Assembly (NCBI GenBank): GCA_934772525.1 | Contig: CAKVMI010000006.1 | Location: forward strand, 1-58,865 | Direction of reading: 5' to 3' | DNA: 58,865 bases | Source: an uncultured Clostridia bacterium | Lineage (GTDB): Bacteria; Bacillota; Clostridia; Christensenellales; UBA1242 | Notes under the pieces: model-generated | What the model saw: the letters and a program-made list of their open reading frames with translations, nothing else | What the model was told of the DNA's origin: nothing | Databases searched by the model: none | Program-made: the position numbers and the translations under genes | Part shown: piece after piece, positions 1 through 7,752 of the stretch | How positions within the stretch are numbered: position 1 is the first letter of the stretch | How the letters are laid out: every line of letters starts with the position of its first letter

Positions 1-230
1 GAGTAGTGGTTCGGTGTTTGAATTGGAGCGTGTAACGGGTAAAAAGACTGCACTTAATGGTAAAAATGAGTTAAGTGCGGGAAGCGGTGGGCGTGAAGGT
101 GTAGACGGCGAAGTTGGAAGCGGTAGGCGTGAAAGCGTAGACGACAAAATGGAGAGTAGTGGTTCGGTGTTTGAATTGGAGCGTGTAACGGGTAAAAAGA
201 CTGCACTTAATGGTAAAAATGAGTTAAGTG
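1..230 (+). repeat. In-frame 153-bp tandem duplication
   Basis: Bases 1-77 recur without mismatch at 154-230. The period is 153 bp (51 codons), so the frame is kept. The intervening parts are also related (GVDGEVGSG and RVDDKMVSG type segments). The complete repeat may extend left of the window. Read by eye. Confidence 0.9.
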
Positions 231-1270
231 TGGAAAGTGGTAAAAGTGAACGTGTAGATGACAAAATGGTAAGCGGTAAAAGTGAAAGGGAAGCCTTTGG
301 GATGAAGAATAATGCCGAAATAAAAATTGGTGAAAGGGTAACAAAAGACAAAATAAATAGAAAAGGTGAGGCTTTTCTGGATAAGGTTTATCCCCCAGAA
401 GAGAGTAAATGTAGTAAATCTAAAATAGAAAGTGGAGAAACTTTCTTGGGTTCTGACTTGGAAGAAGCGAGAGCGGATAGAAGTTCTCCATTTTGTGGAA
501 TTTTAGAAAGTGCCATGAGTGCGCTGGAAGGTTCGGTTGTCTCGGAAAACAACTTGGGCGAAGAAGAATTTTTAGATGAAAACATAAGTTTTGATGAAGG
601 CGGACGAGAAAGTTTTAATAAAAACCAAAGCGAACATGAATGCATAAACGGATACCAAAGTCAAAGCGTAAAACAAACTTTTAACGGAAGCAAGCGTGAA
701 AGTTTTGGCGGAAGTGGAAGTCTAAATGGAAATCGGAGCGAATGTGAAGATTTGAACAAACGTCAAGGCGGAAGCGGAAGCGAAAACGGGAGTTTTAACG
801 AAACTGAAAGTTTATATAGACATCAAAGTTTAAGTGAAAGCCGAAGTTCCTTTAAAAACGGAAGCGAAGTTGAAAGCGCTCAATTGTTTAATCAAGGTGA
901 CAATCTAAAAGCACAAAAAAATGACTGGAGTTATGGAAACGATGAAGAAAGTAATATTAATTTCGGGAAAAATGAGACGGAACGTGAGGGAAAAATAGAA
1001 AATGTTCCGACTAATGTAAATGCGTCGAAACCCGAAAACGCAGTAATTGGCACAATGACTCCAGAATTGTTAGAATTGTTGCTTGAAAAGGCACGCACCG
1101 ACGGGGTACAAGACTACATAAAAAGAGTTTTGGATAAAAAATCTAACTCGCCGAAACTTTTAGGAAAAAGCGTTCGGGGGGACGGACTTATCTTAAATTC
1201 GGGTGTAAAACCGCTTGAAAATATTCGTGAAGCGGGCAATTACATTTTAAAAAATTATTTTTTTGATTAG
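2..1270 (+). CDS. Low-complexity phage-type protein in scaffold position (5' partial)
   Basis: The frame is open to the left window edge, so the true start lies upstream; the first in-window candidate is a GTG at 14, inside a repeat, and is unlikely to be real. The visible 422 codons are extremely rich in Ser, Glu, Gly, Asn and Lys. They start with a 51-residue tandem duplication (unit beginning SSGSVFELERVTGKK). The middle is repetitive (runs such as GSGSENGSFNE), and only the last ~80 residues look folded (helical MTPELLELLLEKA, then basic DYIKRVLDKK). It ends 119 bp before the major capsid gene, the usual place of a head scaffold in tailed phages. Scaffold function is inferred from position, acidic/helical character and a basic C-terminal helix; no family motif was recognised. 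TAG stop. Confidence 0.5.
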   Translation, partial: SSGSVFELERVTGKKTALNGKNELSAGSGGREGVDGEVGSGRRESVDDKMESSGSVFELERVTGKKTALNGKNELSVESGKSERVDDKMVSGKSEREAFGMKNNAEIKIGERVTKDKINRKGEAFLDKVYPPEESKCSKSKIESGETFLGSDLEEARADRSSPFCGILESAMSALEGSVVSENNLGEEEFLDENISFDEGGRESFNKNQSEHECINGYQSQSVKQTFNGSKRESFGGSGSLNGNRSECEDLNKRQGGSGSENGSFNETESLYRHQSLSESRSSFKNGSEVESAQLFNQGDNLKAQKNDWSYGNDEESNINFGKNETEREGKIENVPTNVNASKPENAVIGTMTPELLELLLEKARTDGVQDYIKRVLDKKSNSPKLLGKSVRGDGLILNSGVKPLENIREAGNYILKNYFFD

Positions 1271-1389
1271 GTTGAGATTGGCTTTTGTGAAATTAATCAT
1301 TAGGCTAGAATTTTTATTTAAACTTATAAACCGAAGTCAAAAAATATCAAAAAAACTTAAAAATCAATTAAAAAGGGAGAGAAATTGTT

Positions 1390-2607
1390 ATGATTTCATT
1401 ACAAACTGCCGATAAGGCGTTAAAAGATGTGTATTTAGGGGTTGTGAGCGACCAACTAAACACTGCGGTAAATCCGCTACTTGCTAGAATTAAGCAAACT
1501 ACCAGTGATGTTTGGGGTAAAAATATTGTAAAGATGGCTCCATATGGCGTTAATGGCGGTATTGGTGCTGGCTCTGAAACGGGCGCACTTCCAACTGCTG
1601 GTGGCAATAATTACGAAAAATTTACACTAGAACTAAAAAACCTTTATGGTAAAATTGATATTTCGGACAAGGCGATTAGGGCTAGTATGAGCAGTGCGGG
1701 GGCTTTTGTAAACCTTCTTAATGCTGAAATGGAAGGGCTTATTAAGGCGTCTAGTTTTAATATGGGTAGAATGCTTTATGGCGACGGCAAGGGTTTACTT
1801 GCAAAGATTACCGATAACACAGCGACCGCTTCGGGCGTTACTACTTTTACTGTAGATGATGTTTCGGCACTAGCGGAAGGAATGCTTGTGGACGTTTTAA
1901 CAAATGCGGGCGTGGCTAAGTCTACCGCTGTTAAAATTACCAACGTAAACCGTGGGTCTAAGGTTGTAACTGTTGCGGTTACTGGGTTTACTGCTAGCGA
2001 ACTTAAGGTGACCACTTCTCAAACTACTCAATATTATTTTGCAGTACAGGGAAGTTATGGCAAAGAATTAACGGGTCTTGGAGCGATTTTTGATACAAAT
2101 ATTAGTAGTTTGTACGGTTTAAAAAGAGCGGACAACTCGTGGATGAATCCATATGTTAAAAACTGTGGCACAGCCGAAGCGACTGCGGGCATTACCGACA
2201 TTACTATGCAATCTGTAATTGACTACCTTGAAGAAAATTTTGGTTCAAGCGTTGACTTTATAGTTTGCTCTAGCGGTGTAAAGAGAAATTACCAAAGTTA
2301 CTTAAATACATATCGCTCGAATATTGACGTGCTTGACCTTGCGGGCGGTTTTAAGGCACTTTCGTATAATGGTATTCCAGTGGTTTCGGACAGATTTGCA
2401 CCTAAAAATACTATGTATATGTTAAATACTGACGAGTTTAAGTTGCACCAACTTTGCGACTGGAAGTGGCTTGAAGGCGAAGACGGTAGAGTTATTAAGC
2501 AAAATGCTGGCACTCCTACATATTCTGCAACTCTTGTAAAATATGCAGACCTAATTTGCGATAAGCCATGTGGTCAAGCAAAGATTAGTTATATTTCGGA
2601 GTCTTAA
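1390..2607 (+). CDS. Phage major capsid protein
   Basis: 405 residues, ATG 9 nt after a GGGAGAG Shine-Dalgarno site (1375-1381). The protein resembles major capsid proteins of Firmicutes prophages with an HK97-type fold: a helical N-terminus (MISLQTADKALKDVYL), a glycine-rich segment (GVNGGIGAGSETGALPTAGG) leading into the LKNLYGKIDISDKAIRAS strand region, a central beta insertion (~145-215), and a C-terminal domain with DFIVCSSGVKRNYQSYL, YNGIPVVSDRFAP and a Trp-rich DWKWLEGEDGR tail. Length fits an unprocessed capsid subunit. It would form the icosahedral shell. It follows the scaffold-position gene and is closed by its own terminator. TAA stop. The assignment rests on remembered family motifs, not a search. 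Confidence 0.85.
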   Translation: MISLQTADKALKDVYLGVVSDQLNTAVNPLLARIKQTTSDVWGKNIVKMAPYGVNGGIGAGSETGALPTAGGNNYEKFTLELKNLYGKIDISDKAIRASMSSAGAFVNLLNAEMEGLIKASSFNMGRMLYGDGKGLLAKITDNTATASGVTTFTVDDVSALAEGMLVDVLTNAGVAKSTAVKITNVNRGSKVVTVAVTGFTASELKVTTSQTTQYYFAVQGSYGKELTGLGAIFDTNISSLYGLKRADNSWMNPYVKNCGTAEATAGITDITMQSVIDYLEENFGSSVDFIVCSSGVKRNYQSYLNTYRSNIDVLDLAGGFKALSYNGIPVVSDRFAPKNTMYMLNTDEFKLHQLCDWKWLEGEDGRVIKQNAGTPTYSATLVKYADLICDKPCGQAKISYISES

Positions 2608-2614
2608 AAATTAT

Positions 2615-2654
2615 AGAAGGGGAAAATTTTCTCCTTCTTTTTTTTGTTTTTTTT
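2615..2654 (+). terminator. Rho-independent terminator after capsid gene
   Basis: The near-perfect inverted repeat at 2615-2638 (AGAAGG arm pairing with CCTTCT around an A4T4 centre) is followed by an uninterrupted T run. It lies 8 nt after the capsid stop and separates capsid transcription from the next gene. Confidence 0.85.
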
Positions 2655-2668
2655 GGGTCGGAATTTGA

Positions 2669-2698
2669 TTGGATATTGGTGGGGTTTTATGGTAAAAT
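2669..2698 (+). promoter_or_regulatory. Sigma-A-like promoter with extended -10
   Basis: TTGGAT at 2669-2674, an 18-bp spacer, then TAAAAT at 2693-2698 preceded by TGG (extended -10). A TATACT at 2704-2709 is an alternative -10. It lies between the capsid terminator and the HEPN-like gene, so that gene can be transcribed independently. Confidence 0.55.
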
Positions 2699-2727
2699 TA
2701 TTTTATACTAAACTAGGAGAAAAATAG

Positions 2728-3195
2728 ATGGACAGAATTTATTACATAATTGGGAGAATTGTGCAGAAGACTCAAGAACTTGAAAAGAACCTTGAAAAGG
2801 TCGTTAAGTACTCCGAGATTGTAGGCGAGAGTGAGCGAAATCGAGATTTTGGCATTAAAGACTTTAAAATTGCGGTGGAGTCGGCGGAATATTTGGAACA
2901 GAAAATGGAAACTATGACGCTAGGACAACGCATTCACATAATTTGCGAAACCAGATGTTTTTCAAAAACCGAAGCGGACGAATTGAAGAAGGCACTTGAA
3001 AAGCGAAATTATTTTGCTCATGAGTACTTTAAGTATACGCCGTTTGAGGACTTTACGCCTGCGGACTTTGAAGACGAAGTAAAAGCATTAAAGGAGTTTT
3101 TTGATTCGGTTGTTGTGCTAAATAAAAAAATCTGCTTGTACTTAAATAAGTATGAAAGAGATTATAACGCCTTAAAAGTTAGGTTTGGGCGGTAG
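2728..3195 (+). CDS. HEPN-like protein, transcriptionally autonomous accessory gene
   Basis: 155 residues, ATG with a CTAGGAG site ~8 nt upstream. All-helical in appearance. The pattern TLGQRIH near residue 72, then KALEKRNYFAHEYF near 98-111, matches the HEPN signature RX4-6H (R-N-Y-F-A-H). That motif is the RNase active site in many HEPN toxins and abortive-infection proteins; in other HEPN proteins it serves only RNA or nucleotide binding. No partner nucleotidyltransferase or antitoxin is adjacent. The gene sits alone between the capsid terminator and another terminator at 3445, with its own promoter: the layout of a phage 'moron'. Role in superinfection exclusion, defence or host control is inference. 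TAG stop. HEPN assignment is motif-based and moderate. Confidence 0.6.
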   Translation: MDRIYYIIGRIVQKTQELEKNLEKVVKYSEIVGESERNRDFGIKDFKIAVESAEYLEQKMETMTLGQRIHIICETRCFSKTEADELKKALEKRNYFAHEYFKYTPFEDFTPADFEDEVKALKEFFDSVVVLNKKICLYLNKYERDYNALKVRFGR

Positions 3196-3444
3196 GTATG
3201 AAGCGAAAAATAAATACTGAAATGTATAGTAGTGAGTAAGAAAATGGAATTTCTGCTCATTAATATACTCCTACCATAATAAGTGATATTAAATAAAGTT
3301 TGATAGTAAAATTAAGAAATGCTTAGTGCTTTGTAAAAAAAACAAAAATTTAATAACTTTATTCCACGTTTGAAGCGTTTGATATAAAGCAATAAATTTC
3401 GACAAAAGTTTTGGTAATTTTTAAATGCAATTTACCTAAAATAT

Positions 3445-3485
3445 AAGTAGAGAAAAGTCTTTAGATTTTTTCTTTACTTTTTTTG
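3445..3485 (+). terminator. Terminator or attenuator hairpin just before CarD-like gene
   Basis: An inverted repeat runs from AAGTA (3445-3449) to TACTT (3474-3478), with inner AGAAAA/TTTTCT pairing and the loop around TCTTTAGA. It is followed by a T-rich run. The hairpin ends about 25 nt before the start codon at 3504, so it lies in the leader of the CarD-like gene rather than simply after the previous one. Confidence 0.7.
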
Positions 3486-3503
3486 TTTAGGAGAGAATTA
3501 GTT

Positions 3504-3989
3504 ATGTTTAAAACGGGTGAATTTGCAATTAAAAATGGTTTTGGAGTGCTTGAAATTGTTGATATAATTAAGCAAAGTTTTTTGGGTGGCGGAAGCGAAG
3601 ACTATTATAAACTTGTGAGTATGGATAAAAAGACGGTGGTAAACGTGCCGGTTAGTCGAGCGAGTACGCTTATAAGACCGATTTTAACAACCGAAGAAGC
3701 ACAAAACATTATTGAAAACGTCCTAAGTTTTGCGGTGAATTTGGATCCAAATGAAAAGGTTAGGCGAAAATTTTTGGAAGATAGGTCGGCTGGTGAACGG
3801 GAAGACACCTTGGTGGTTGTGGGGTCAATTATTAAGCGTTTGGCTATGGGTAAAAAACTTGCCTTTTTTGAGCGAACGGCGTTTGATGTTGCGGGGGATA
3901 AAATTTTTGGCGAAGTAGCCTTTGTTTTAAGTTCTACCAAAGAAAAGGTGAAACAAGAGTGCTTGAAGTCGGCTGGCGTGGAGATGTAA
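3504..3989 (+). CDS. CarD/CdnL-family RNA polymerase-binding regulator
   Basis: 161 residues from ATG 3504, placed by the TAGGAGAG site at 3488-3495; an upstream in-frame start at 3483 would overlap that site. The N-terminus MFKTGEFAIKNGFGVLEIVDI and the run YYKLVSMDKKTVVNVPVSRASTL-IRPIL match the CarD/TRCF RNAP-interaction domain (Tudor-like fold binding the RNAP beta lobe). TTEEAQNIIENV leads into the helical C-terminal domain, with RSAGEREDTLVVVGSIIKRL, GKKLAFFER and EVAFVLSSTKEKV in family order. CarD proteins stabilise or modulate the open promoter complex. Its presence inside a capsid cluster is unusual and suggests control of phage or host transcription (inference). TAA stop. Confidence 0.78.
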   Translation: MFKTGEFAIKNGFGVLEIVDIIKQSFLGGGSEDYYKLVSMDKKTVVNVPVSRASTLIRPILTTEEAQNIIENVLSFAVNLDPNEKVRRKFLEDRSAGEREDTLVVVGSIIKRLAMGKKLAFFERTAFDVAGDKIFGEVAFVLSSTKEKVKQECLKSAGVEM

Positions 3990-4196
3990 GTTAGTACAGA
4001 TTGGATATTTTGCGGGTAAAGATAGCAAATTTAGAATATTTGGAGTGTAATAAGGGGGCTTTAAATATAATCGAATTAAGTTTGGAGATTATATTATTGG
4101 CATTTATTTTGCTTATTCCACTTTCAGTTTGCTTTAAAATATATAGTCTTTATTTTTAGTTTGGTATGATAATATTGGGCTCAGACGACTTAATAT

Positions 4197-4225
4197 TTGA
4201 CAAAATTTTTGGCGTATGGTAAAAT
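4197..4225 (+). promoter_or_regulatory. Sigma-A promoter, TTGACA-17-TAAAAT, extended -10
   Basis: Perfect -35 TTGACA at 4197-4202, 17-bp spacer, TAAAAT at 4220-4225 with TGG immediately before it. Predicted start is near 4232, giving a ~22-nt leader to the ATG at 4254. Confidence 0.8.
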
Positions 4226-4253
4226 ATATGTAGAAATTTTAGGAGGGGTTTTT

Positions 4254-4466
4254 ATGAAACTTAGTCCAAAAGAATGTTTGGTGGCAATTGAAACCAACAA
4301 AAATTATATTGATTTGCCAGACAAAATTGATTATAACGCAAACGGCAAAACTCACAGAACTCCAAGCGTGTTTGGTAGGGGCGTTGTGGCTGTCCGCCCA
4401 TCGGATAGAGCGTTGCGAGTTTCATCATCAGACGCACAAACTTCTGCACATAATATAGAAAAGTAG
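4254..4466 (+). CDS. Small hypothetical protein, 70 aa
   Basis: ATG 4254 is chosen because AGGAGGGG (4241-4248) lies just upstream and a consensus promoter precedes it. Residues MKLSPKECLVAIETNKNYI begin a possible folded part; VFGRGVVAVRPSDRALRVSS follows, and the tail is polar. No family recognised and no membrane segment. The last codons and the TAG stop (GAA AAG TAG) form the first unit of the 34-bp repeat array that fills the spacer behind it. Confidence 0.6.
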   Translation: MKLSPKECLVAIETNKNYIDLPDKIDYNANGKTHRTPSVFGRGVVAVRPSDRALRVSSSDAQTSAHNIEK

Positions 4467-4832
4467 AATAGAGATATATAACCGTAATGCGGGAAAGTTG
4501 GGTAGTTAAATATAATCGTAGTGCGGAAAAGTGGAATAGATTGATATAACCGCCGTGCGGGAAGGTGGAATAGATTGATATAACCGCCGTGCGGAAAAGT
4601 TGGGTAGATAAATATAACACGCAGTGCGAGAAAGTGGAATAGATAAATATAACACGCAGTGCGGGAAGGTGGAATAGATTGATATAACCGCCGTGCGGGA
4701 AGGTGGAATAGATAAATATAACTGAGTGCGAGAAAGTAGGATAGTTAAATATAATCGTAGTGCGGAAAAGTGGAATAGATAAATATAACACGCAGAGCGA
4801 GAAAGTAGAATATAAATTTATAACTAAATACA
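4458..4832 (+). repeat. 34-bp tandem repeat array with conserved mini-hairpin (11 units)
   Basis: Eleven degenerate units of 33-35 bp run head to tail from the stop codon of the preceding gene. Each has a GAAnGTnGnATAG part, an AAATATAAC-like part and a small inverted repeat. The hairpin varies while keeping pairing: CCGC-CGT-GCGG, CCGT-AAT-GCGG, TCGT-AGT-GCGG, CGC-AGT-GCG. The unit length is not a multiple of three and varies, so it is not a protein repeat. There are no unique spacers, so it is not a CRISPR array. Bases 4833-4996 carry nothing recognised. Function unknown. Confidence 0.85.
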
Positions 4833-4996
4833 CATTAAACTATGAAGTGATTTTAAGTAAAAGCATACAATAGAGTTTTAAACTAAAATTGGTTTAAAAA
4901 TAAGATGATAACCGTAAAGTTTACTATAAAAATACTTATTGTTAAAGCGAACTAATGTATCTAAATTATAGGTGCAATAAATTTAGTTTTAAAGGA

Positions 4997-5034
4997 AAAT
5001 CAAGGGAAAAGTTTCCCTTGATTTCTTTGTTTTC
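4997..5034 (+). terminator. Rho-independent terminator
   Basis: A long perfect stem, AAATCAAGGGAAA (4997-5009) with TTTCCCTTGATTT (5012-5024), is followed by a T-rich tract. It ends transcription coming through the 34-bp array. Confidence 0.85.
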
Positions 5035-5067
5035 AAAAAAAGTTTACAAATAAATTTCAAAAAGTGA

Positions 5068-5105
5068 CACAAATTTGTGCAAGTTAAAAAAGTGCCGTGT
5101 ATAAT
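5068..5105 (+). promoter_or_regulatory. Promoter with palindromic operator candidate over -35
   Basis: TATAAT at 5100-5105 has only a weak -35 (GTGCAA, 5077-5082, 17-bp spacing). The perfect 12-bp palindrome CACAAATTTGTG at 5068-5079 overlaps that -35 position, as an activator or repressor site would. The start codon it serves is 5136. The operator role is inferred. Confidence 0.5.
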
Positions 5106-5135
5106 TCGAATGTAAAATTTTTTAGGAGGGTAAAA

Positions 5136-5501
5136 ATGAAAGAATTGACATTGGTAGACCAAGAAAAATACGAAAGAATAGATGACGATTTGTTTGGAAT
5201 TGCTAGAAGAATTAAGAAAATAGACGACGGATATTTTTTACTTAGGAACAAGAAAACGGGTAAAATTGAAGTGCATAATGAAAAGAATGTGGGCGGAACA
5301 CTTAGTTTGGTTTCGCCTTTTGAAACGCTAGATATTAGGCTTGTGCATCTGCTTTATAAAACTCGAGTTGAGCATTCTGACGACTTAATAAGAGAAATTG
5401 ACGAAACAAACGAACGCATTGAAAAGAAACGAAATGACGAAGTACTGGATAACGCAAAAGAACGACTCAAAGTGGCGATTGATAAATATAAAGGTAGGTA
5501 A
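5136..5501 (+). CDS. Small phage protein of unknown function, 121 aa
   Basis: ATG 5136 follows TAGGAGGG (5123-5130); the longer frame from 5097 would begin inside the promoter region. The sequence RRIKKIDDGYFLLRNKKTGKIEVHN resembles a small uncharacterised protein often found between head and tail genes of Firmicutes phages (recollection, not a search). The last 50 residues are a charged helix, likely coiled coil. The next gene starts 3 nt after the TAA stop, so the two are co-translated or coupled. Confidence 0.65.
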   Translation: MKELTLVDQEKYERIDDDLFGIARRIKKIDDGYFLLRNKKTGKIEVHNEKNVGGTLSLVSPFETLDIRLVHLLYKTRVEHSDDLIREIDETNERIEKKRNDEVLDNAKERLKVAIDKYKGR

Positions 5502-5504
5502 ATT

Positions 5505-6254
5505 ATGTTTGTAAAAGATGTAATAATGGTAGCGTGTAGAGAACTGGGGTTGGATGAAGTTATTGATGAAATTAAAGCGGTGAAACTTGCAAATACCCCG
5601 AGTGTTGCGGGGCAAAGTGCGAATGAATTGGTGATTGCTCAAACTGAAGGTGGGGAAAGTCAAGGGTCGCCAGTAATTGTTCAAAGTGTGAATGGTGAAA
5701 GCGAAAATACTAAAAACGAAAGTGGGGAGAGCGAAAACGCTGAAAGTGAAAACACTAAAAGTGAGTTTTCGGACGGCGTTAAAAAGGAAATTGAAAAACT
5801 TATAGAGTCTATCAATTTGGCGGTAGAAACTATTACATCAAGCGAAGTTTCTTTGGTGGCTGAAGAAAAGGTAACTTCGGACGCTGAAGGCAAAGTTAGT
5901 TTGGATGCTTTTAGTAAAGGCGTGTATGAAGTGCTTGACGTTTTCGACGTAAACTCGGGCGAATCGGTAGACTTTATGCTTATGCCATTCCACTTATACT
6001 TGCCACAAAAAAATGTAAACTATATTGTAAAATTTAGAGCGGGTAGCAAGCGAGTTTGTGGACTTGACGACCAAATAGAAGTGGCACCATTTATTGGTGT
6101 TGGAGTGCTTGCGCGTGCGGTTGTGTATGAATATTTGTTGAGTAAAAACTGCTACAGTGAGGCGACATTTTGGAAGGAAAGTTTTGAAGACGCTTTGGAA
6201 AAAGTTAAAATTAAAAATAGAAAATACCGCTTCAAAAGTTGTGGGATTATGTAA
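5505..6254 (+). CDS. Phage head-tail connector-like protein with low-complexity insert
   Basis: 249 residues, ATG 5505, AAGGTAGG upstream. The N-terminus MFVKDVIMVACRELGLDEVIDEI and the C-terminal half (GVGVLARAVVYEYLLSKNCY, EATFWKESFEDALEKV, then basic KNRKYRF) have the pattern of small head-completion/connector proteins in Firmicutes prophages. Residues ~45-90 are a Ser/Glu/Asn-rich low-complexity insert (ESENTKNESGESENAESEN) that such proteins normally lack. It is between the 121-aa gene and the propeller-like gene, the right region for connectors. Function is inferred from position and pattern. TAA stop. Confidence 0.5.
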   Translation: MFVKDVIMVACRELGLDEVIDEIKAVKLANTPSVAGQSANELVIAQTEGGESQGSPVIVQSVNGESENTKNESGESENAESENTKSEFSDGVKKEIEKLIESINLAVETITSSEVSLVAEEKVTSDAEGKVSLDAFSKGVYEVLDVFDVNSGESVDFMLMPFHLYLPQKNVNYIVKFRAGSKRVCGLDDQIEVAPFIGVGVLARAVVYEYLLSKNCYSEATFWKESFEDALEKVKIKNRKYRFKSCGIM

Positions 6255-6298
6255 ATTTTTAATTGATAAAAATATAAAAAATTTTAAGGGAATGAAAA

Positions 6299-7702
6299 AT
6301 GAAAAAGAAAAAAATTCAAGATTTTAGGCGTTCAATCAACTTAAAATTAAACGAAAATTTAGTTGGCTTAAATGCGGGAAAAATGGCATATAATTTCGCG
6401 TTTTCGGGTGGTTCACTAAGGGGTGAATGTCCATTTCAGGCGTTTTTTGATAGGTATTTCGGAAGTTTAGGCGAGTTTGAACAAATACTTAATCCAGATA
6501 TGGTGCTTGCTGGTGGGGTTTGTGTATACTACGAAAAGACGGACGAAAATGCGGGAACGAGAGCCGATAAGCTGGTCGTGGTAGATAAAAATAACAAGGT
6601 TTTTTACTTAAATTTGTACGACGCTGAGCCAAAATTTATTGACTTAAATTTAAAATTTACGTCCAAACCGACGGCGTTTTGCTATAATCATTACGGCGAT
6701 GACTGTTTAGTTTTTTGTTCAAAAACTGATAATATGGTTGTGTGGGACGGCGTAAATTTGCCCGAGGTTGTAGTGGATGCACCGAAGATTATATCTAGCG
6801 TTATTCATAAAGAACGTTGTTTTGCTATTGTGGAAAACGACCCAAACACGCTTTGGTTTTCGGATGATTTGGATCCTACAAATTGGAGTGTTGGACTTCA
6901 AGATGCGGGGTTTATTAAAATGGCGGACGGGAGAGGTAGACTATTAAGACTTATTAGTTATGGTGGGTATTTGTACATATTTCGTGAGCGGGGAATTTCA
7001 AGGCTTACGGCAAACGGCAGTCAAGAGGACTTTTATTTGACGCACTTATTTGTGTCGAGCGGAAGGATACTTGATGACACAATTACGCTTTGTGGGGATA
7101 GAATTATTTTTGTGGCGACGGACGGCGTGTACGCTTTTGATGGGGCTAGCACGATTAGAATTTTGGAAACCTTGGGCGACTTGCTGGTTAAAAATTCGGG
7201 GGCGGTTGCGTGCTTCTTTAATGGAAAATATTATCTTACTTGCAAGACCGACTTTTTTGATACTCGCTATGATGATAAAAATTTTTACAGCAATATGCTT
7301 TTTGCGTACGACATCAGTTCGGGTGAATATGAGTTTTTTAGGGGCTTAAATGTGTATGACCTTGCGAGTGTGGTAGGTGGCGAATTTAACACTTTGCTTA
7401 TTATGACGGACGAAAATTTTTATTGTTACACCGAAACACCAAATAATTTTTTGGCGGGTTTTAAAAGCGGGCTATATAATTTTGATGATTCTAAACGCAC
7501 TAAAACGGTTAGAAAAATTAGCGGTTTCGTAAAAAATACCGACACGATTGACATAGTTTTATATAATGAGAAGGGCGAGGAAAAGACGTATAAATTTAAA
7601 ACGGGGACTAACGAAATAAATGTTTGCTTTTCGGGGAAAGCAATAGGCTATAAAGTTTTTTGTAAAAATAGTGGCGAGTTGGTGGACTTGATGATAGAGT
7701 AA
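6299..7702 (+). CDS. Beta-propeller-like phage head-closure/stabilisation candidate
   Basis: 467 residues, ATG 6299 with AAGGG at 6286-6290. Many short beta strands; repeated blades such as LVFCSKTDNMVVWDG, CFAIVENDPNTLWFSDDLDPTNWS, YLYIFRERGISRL and IIFVATDGVYAFDG suggest a propeller. The LWFSDDLDPTNW motif recalls P22 gp10-type packaged-DNA stabilisation proteins and related prophage proteins. That would suit a short-tailed phage, closing the portal after packaging. The assignment is by resemblance only. The final codons (VDLMIE, then TAA) are repeated as DNA twice more directly behind the stop. Confidence 0.5.
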   Translation: MKKKKIQDFRRSINLKLNENLVGLNAGKMAYNFAFSGGSLRGECPFQAFFDRYFGSLGEFEQILNPDMVLAGGVCVYYEKTDENAGTRADKLVVVDKNNKVFYLNLYDAEPKFIDLNLKFTSKPTAFCYNHYGDDCLVFCSKTDNMVVWDGVNLPEVVVDAPKIISSVIHKERCFAIVENDPNTLWFSDDLDPTNWSVGLQDAGFIKMADGRGRLLRLISYGGYLYIFRERGISRLTANGSQEDFYLTHLFVSSGRILDDTITLCGDRIIFVATDGVYAFDGASTIRILETLGDLLVKNSGAVACFFNGKYYLTCKTDFFDTRYDDKNFYSNMLFAYDISSGEYEFFRGLNVYDLASVVGGEFNTLLIMTDENFYCYTETPNNFLAGFKSGLYNFDDSKRTKTVRKISGFVKNTDTIDIVLYNEKGEEKTYKFKTGTNEINVCFSGKAIGYKVFCKNSGELVDLMIE

Positions 7703-7752
7703 GTTGGCGGGATTAATGATAGAGTAGGCTAGTGGACTTGATGATAGGAAAT
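7678..7752 (+). repeat. 25-bp tandem repeat seeded by the gene's 3' end
   Basis: Three consecutive 25-bp units start at 7678, 7703 and 7728. The first is the last codons plus TAA stop of the preceding gene; the second ends GATAGAGTAG, and the third keeps GTGGACTTGATGATAG. A decayed copy appears near 7820-7840 (TGGTGGCTTTGATGATA). The period is not a multiple of three. Confidence 0.85.

Noticed and set aside
4458..4832. CRISPR array
   Set aside because: Units are contiguous and degenerate, with no unique spacers and no cas genes nearby.
4261..4833. 190-residue minus-strand frame through the 34-bp array
   Set aside because: It exists only because the repeat lacks stops on that strand; it has no ribosome site, overlaps the better-supported + gene, and unit lengths change the reading frame.
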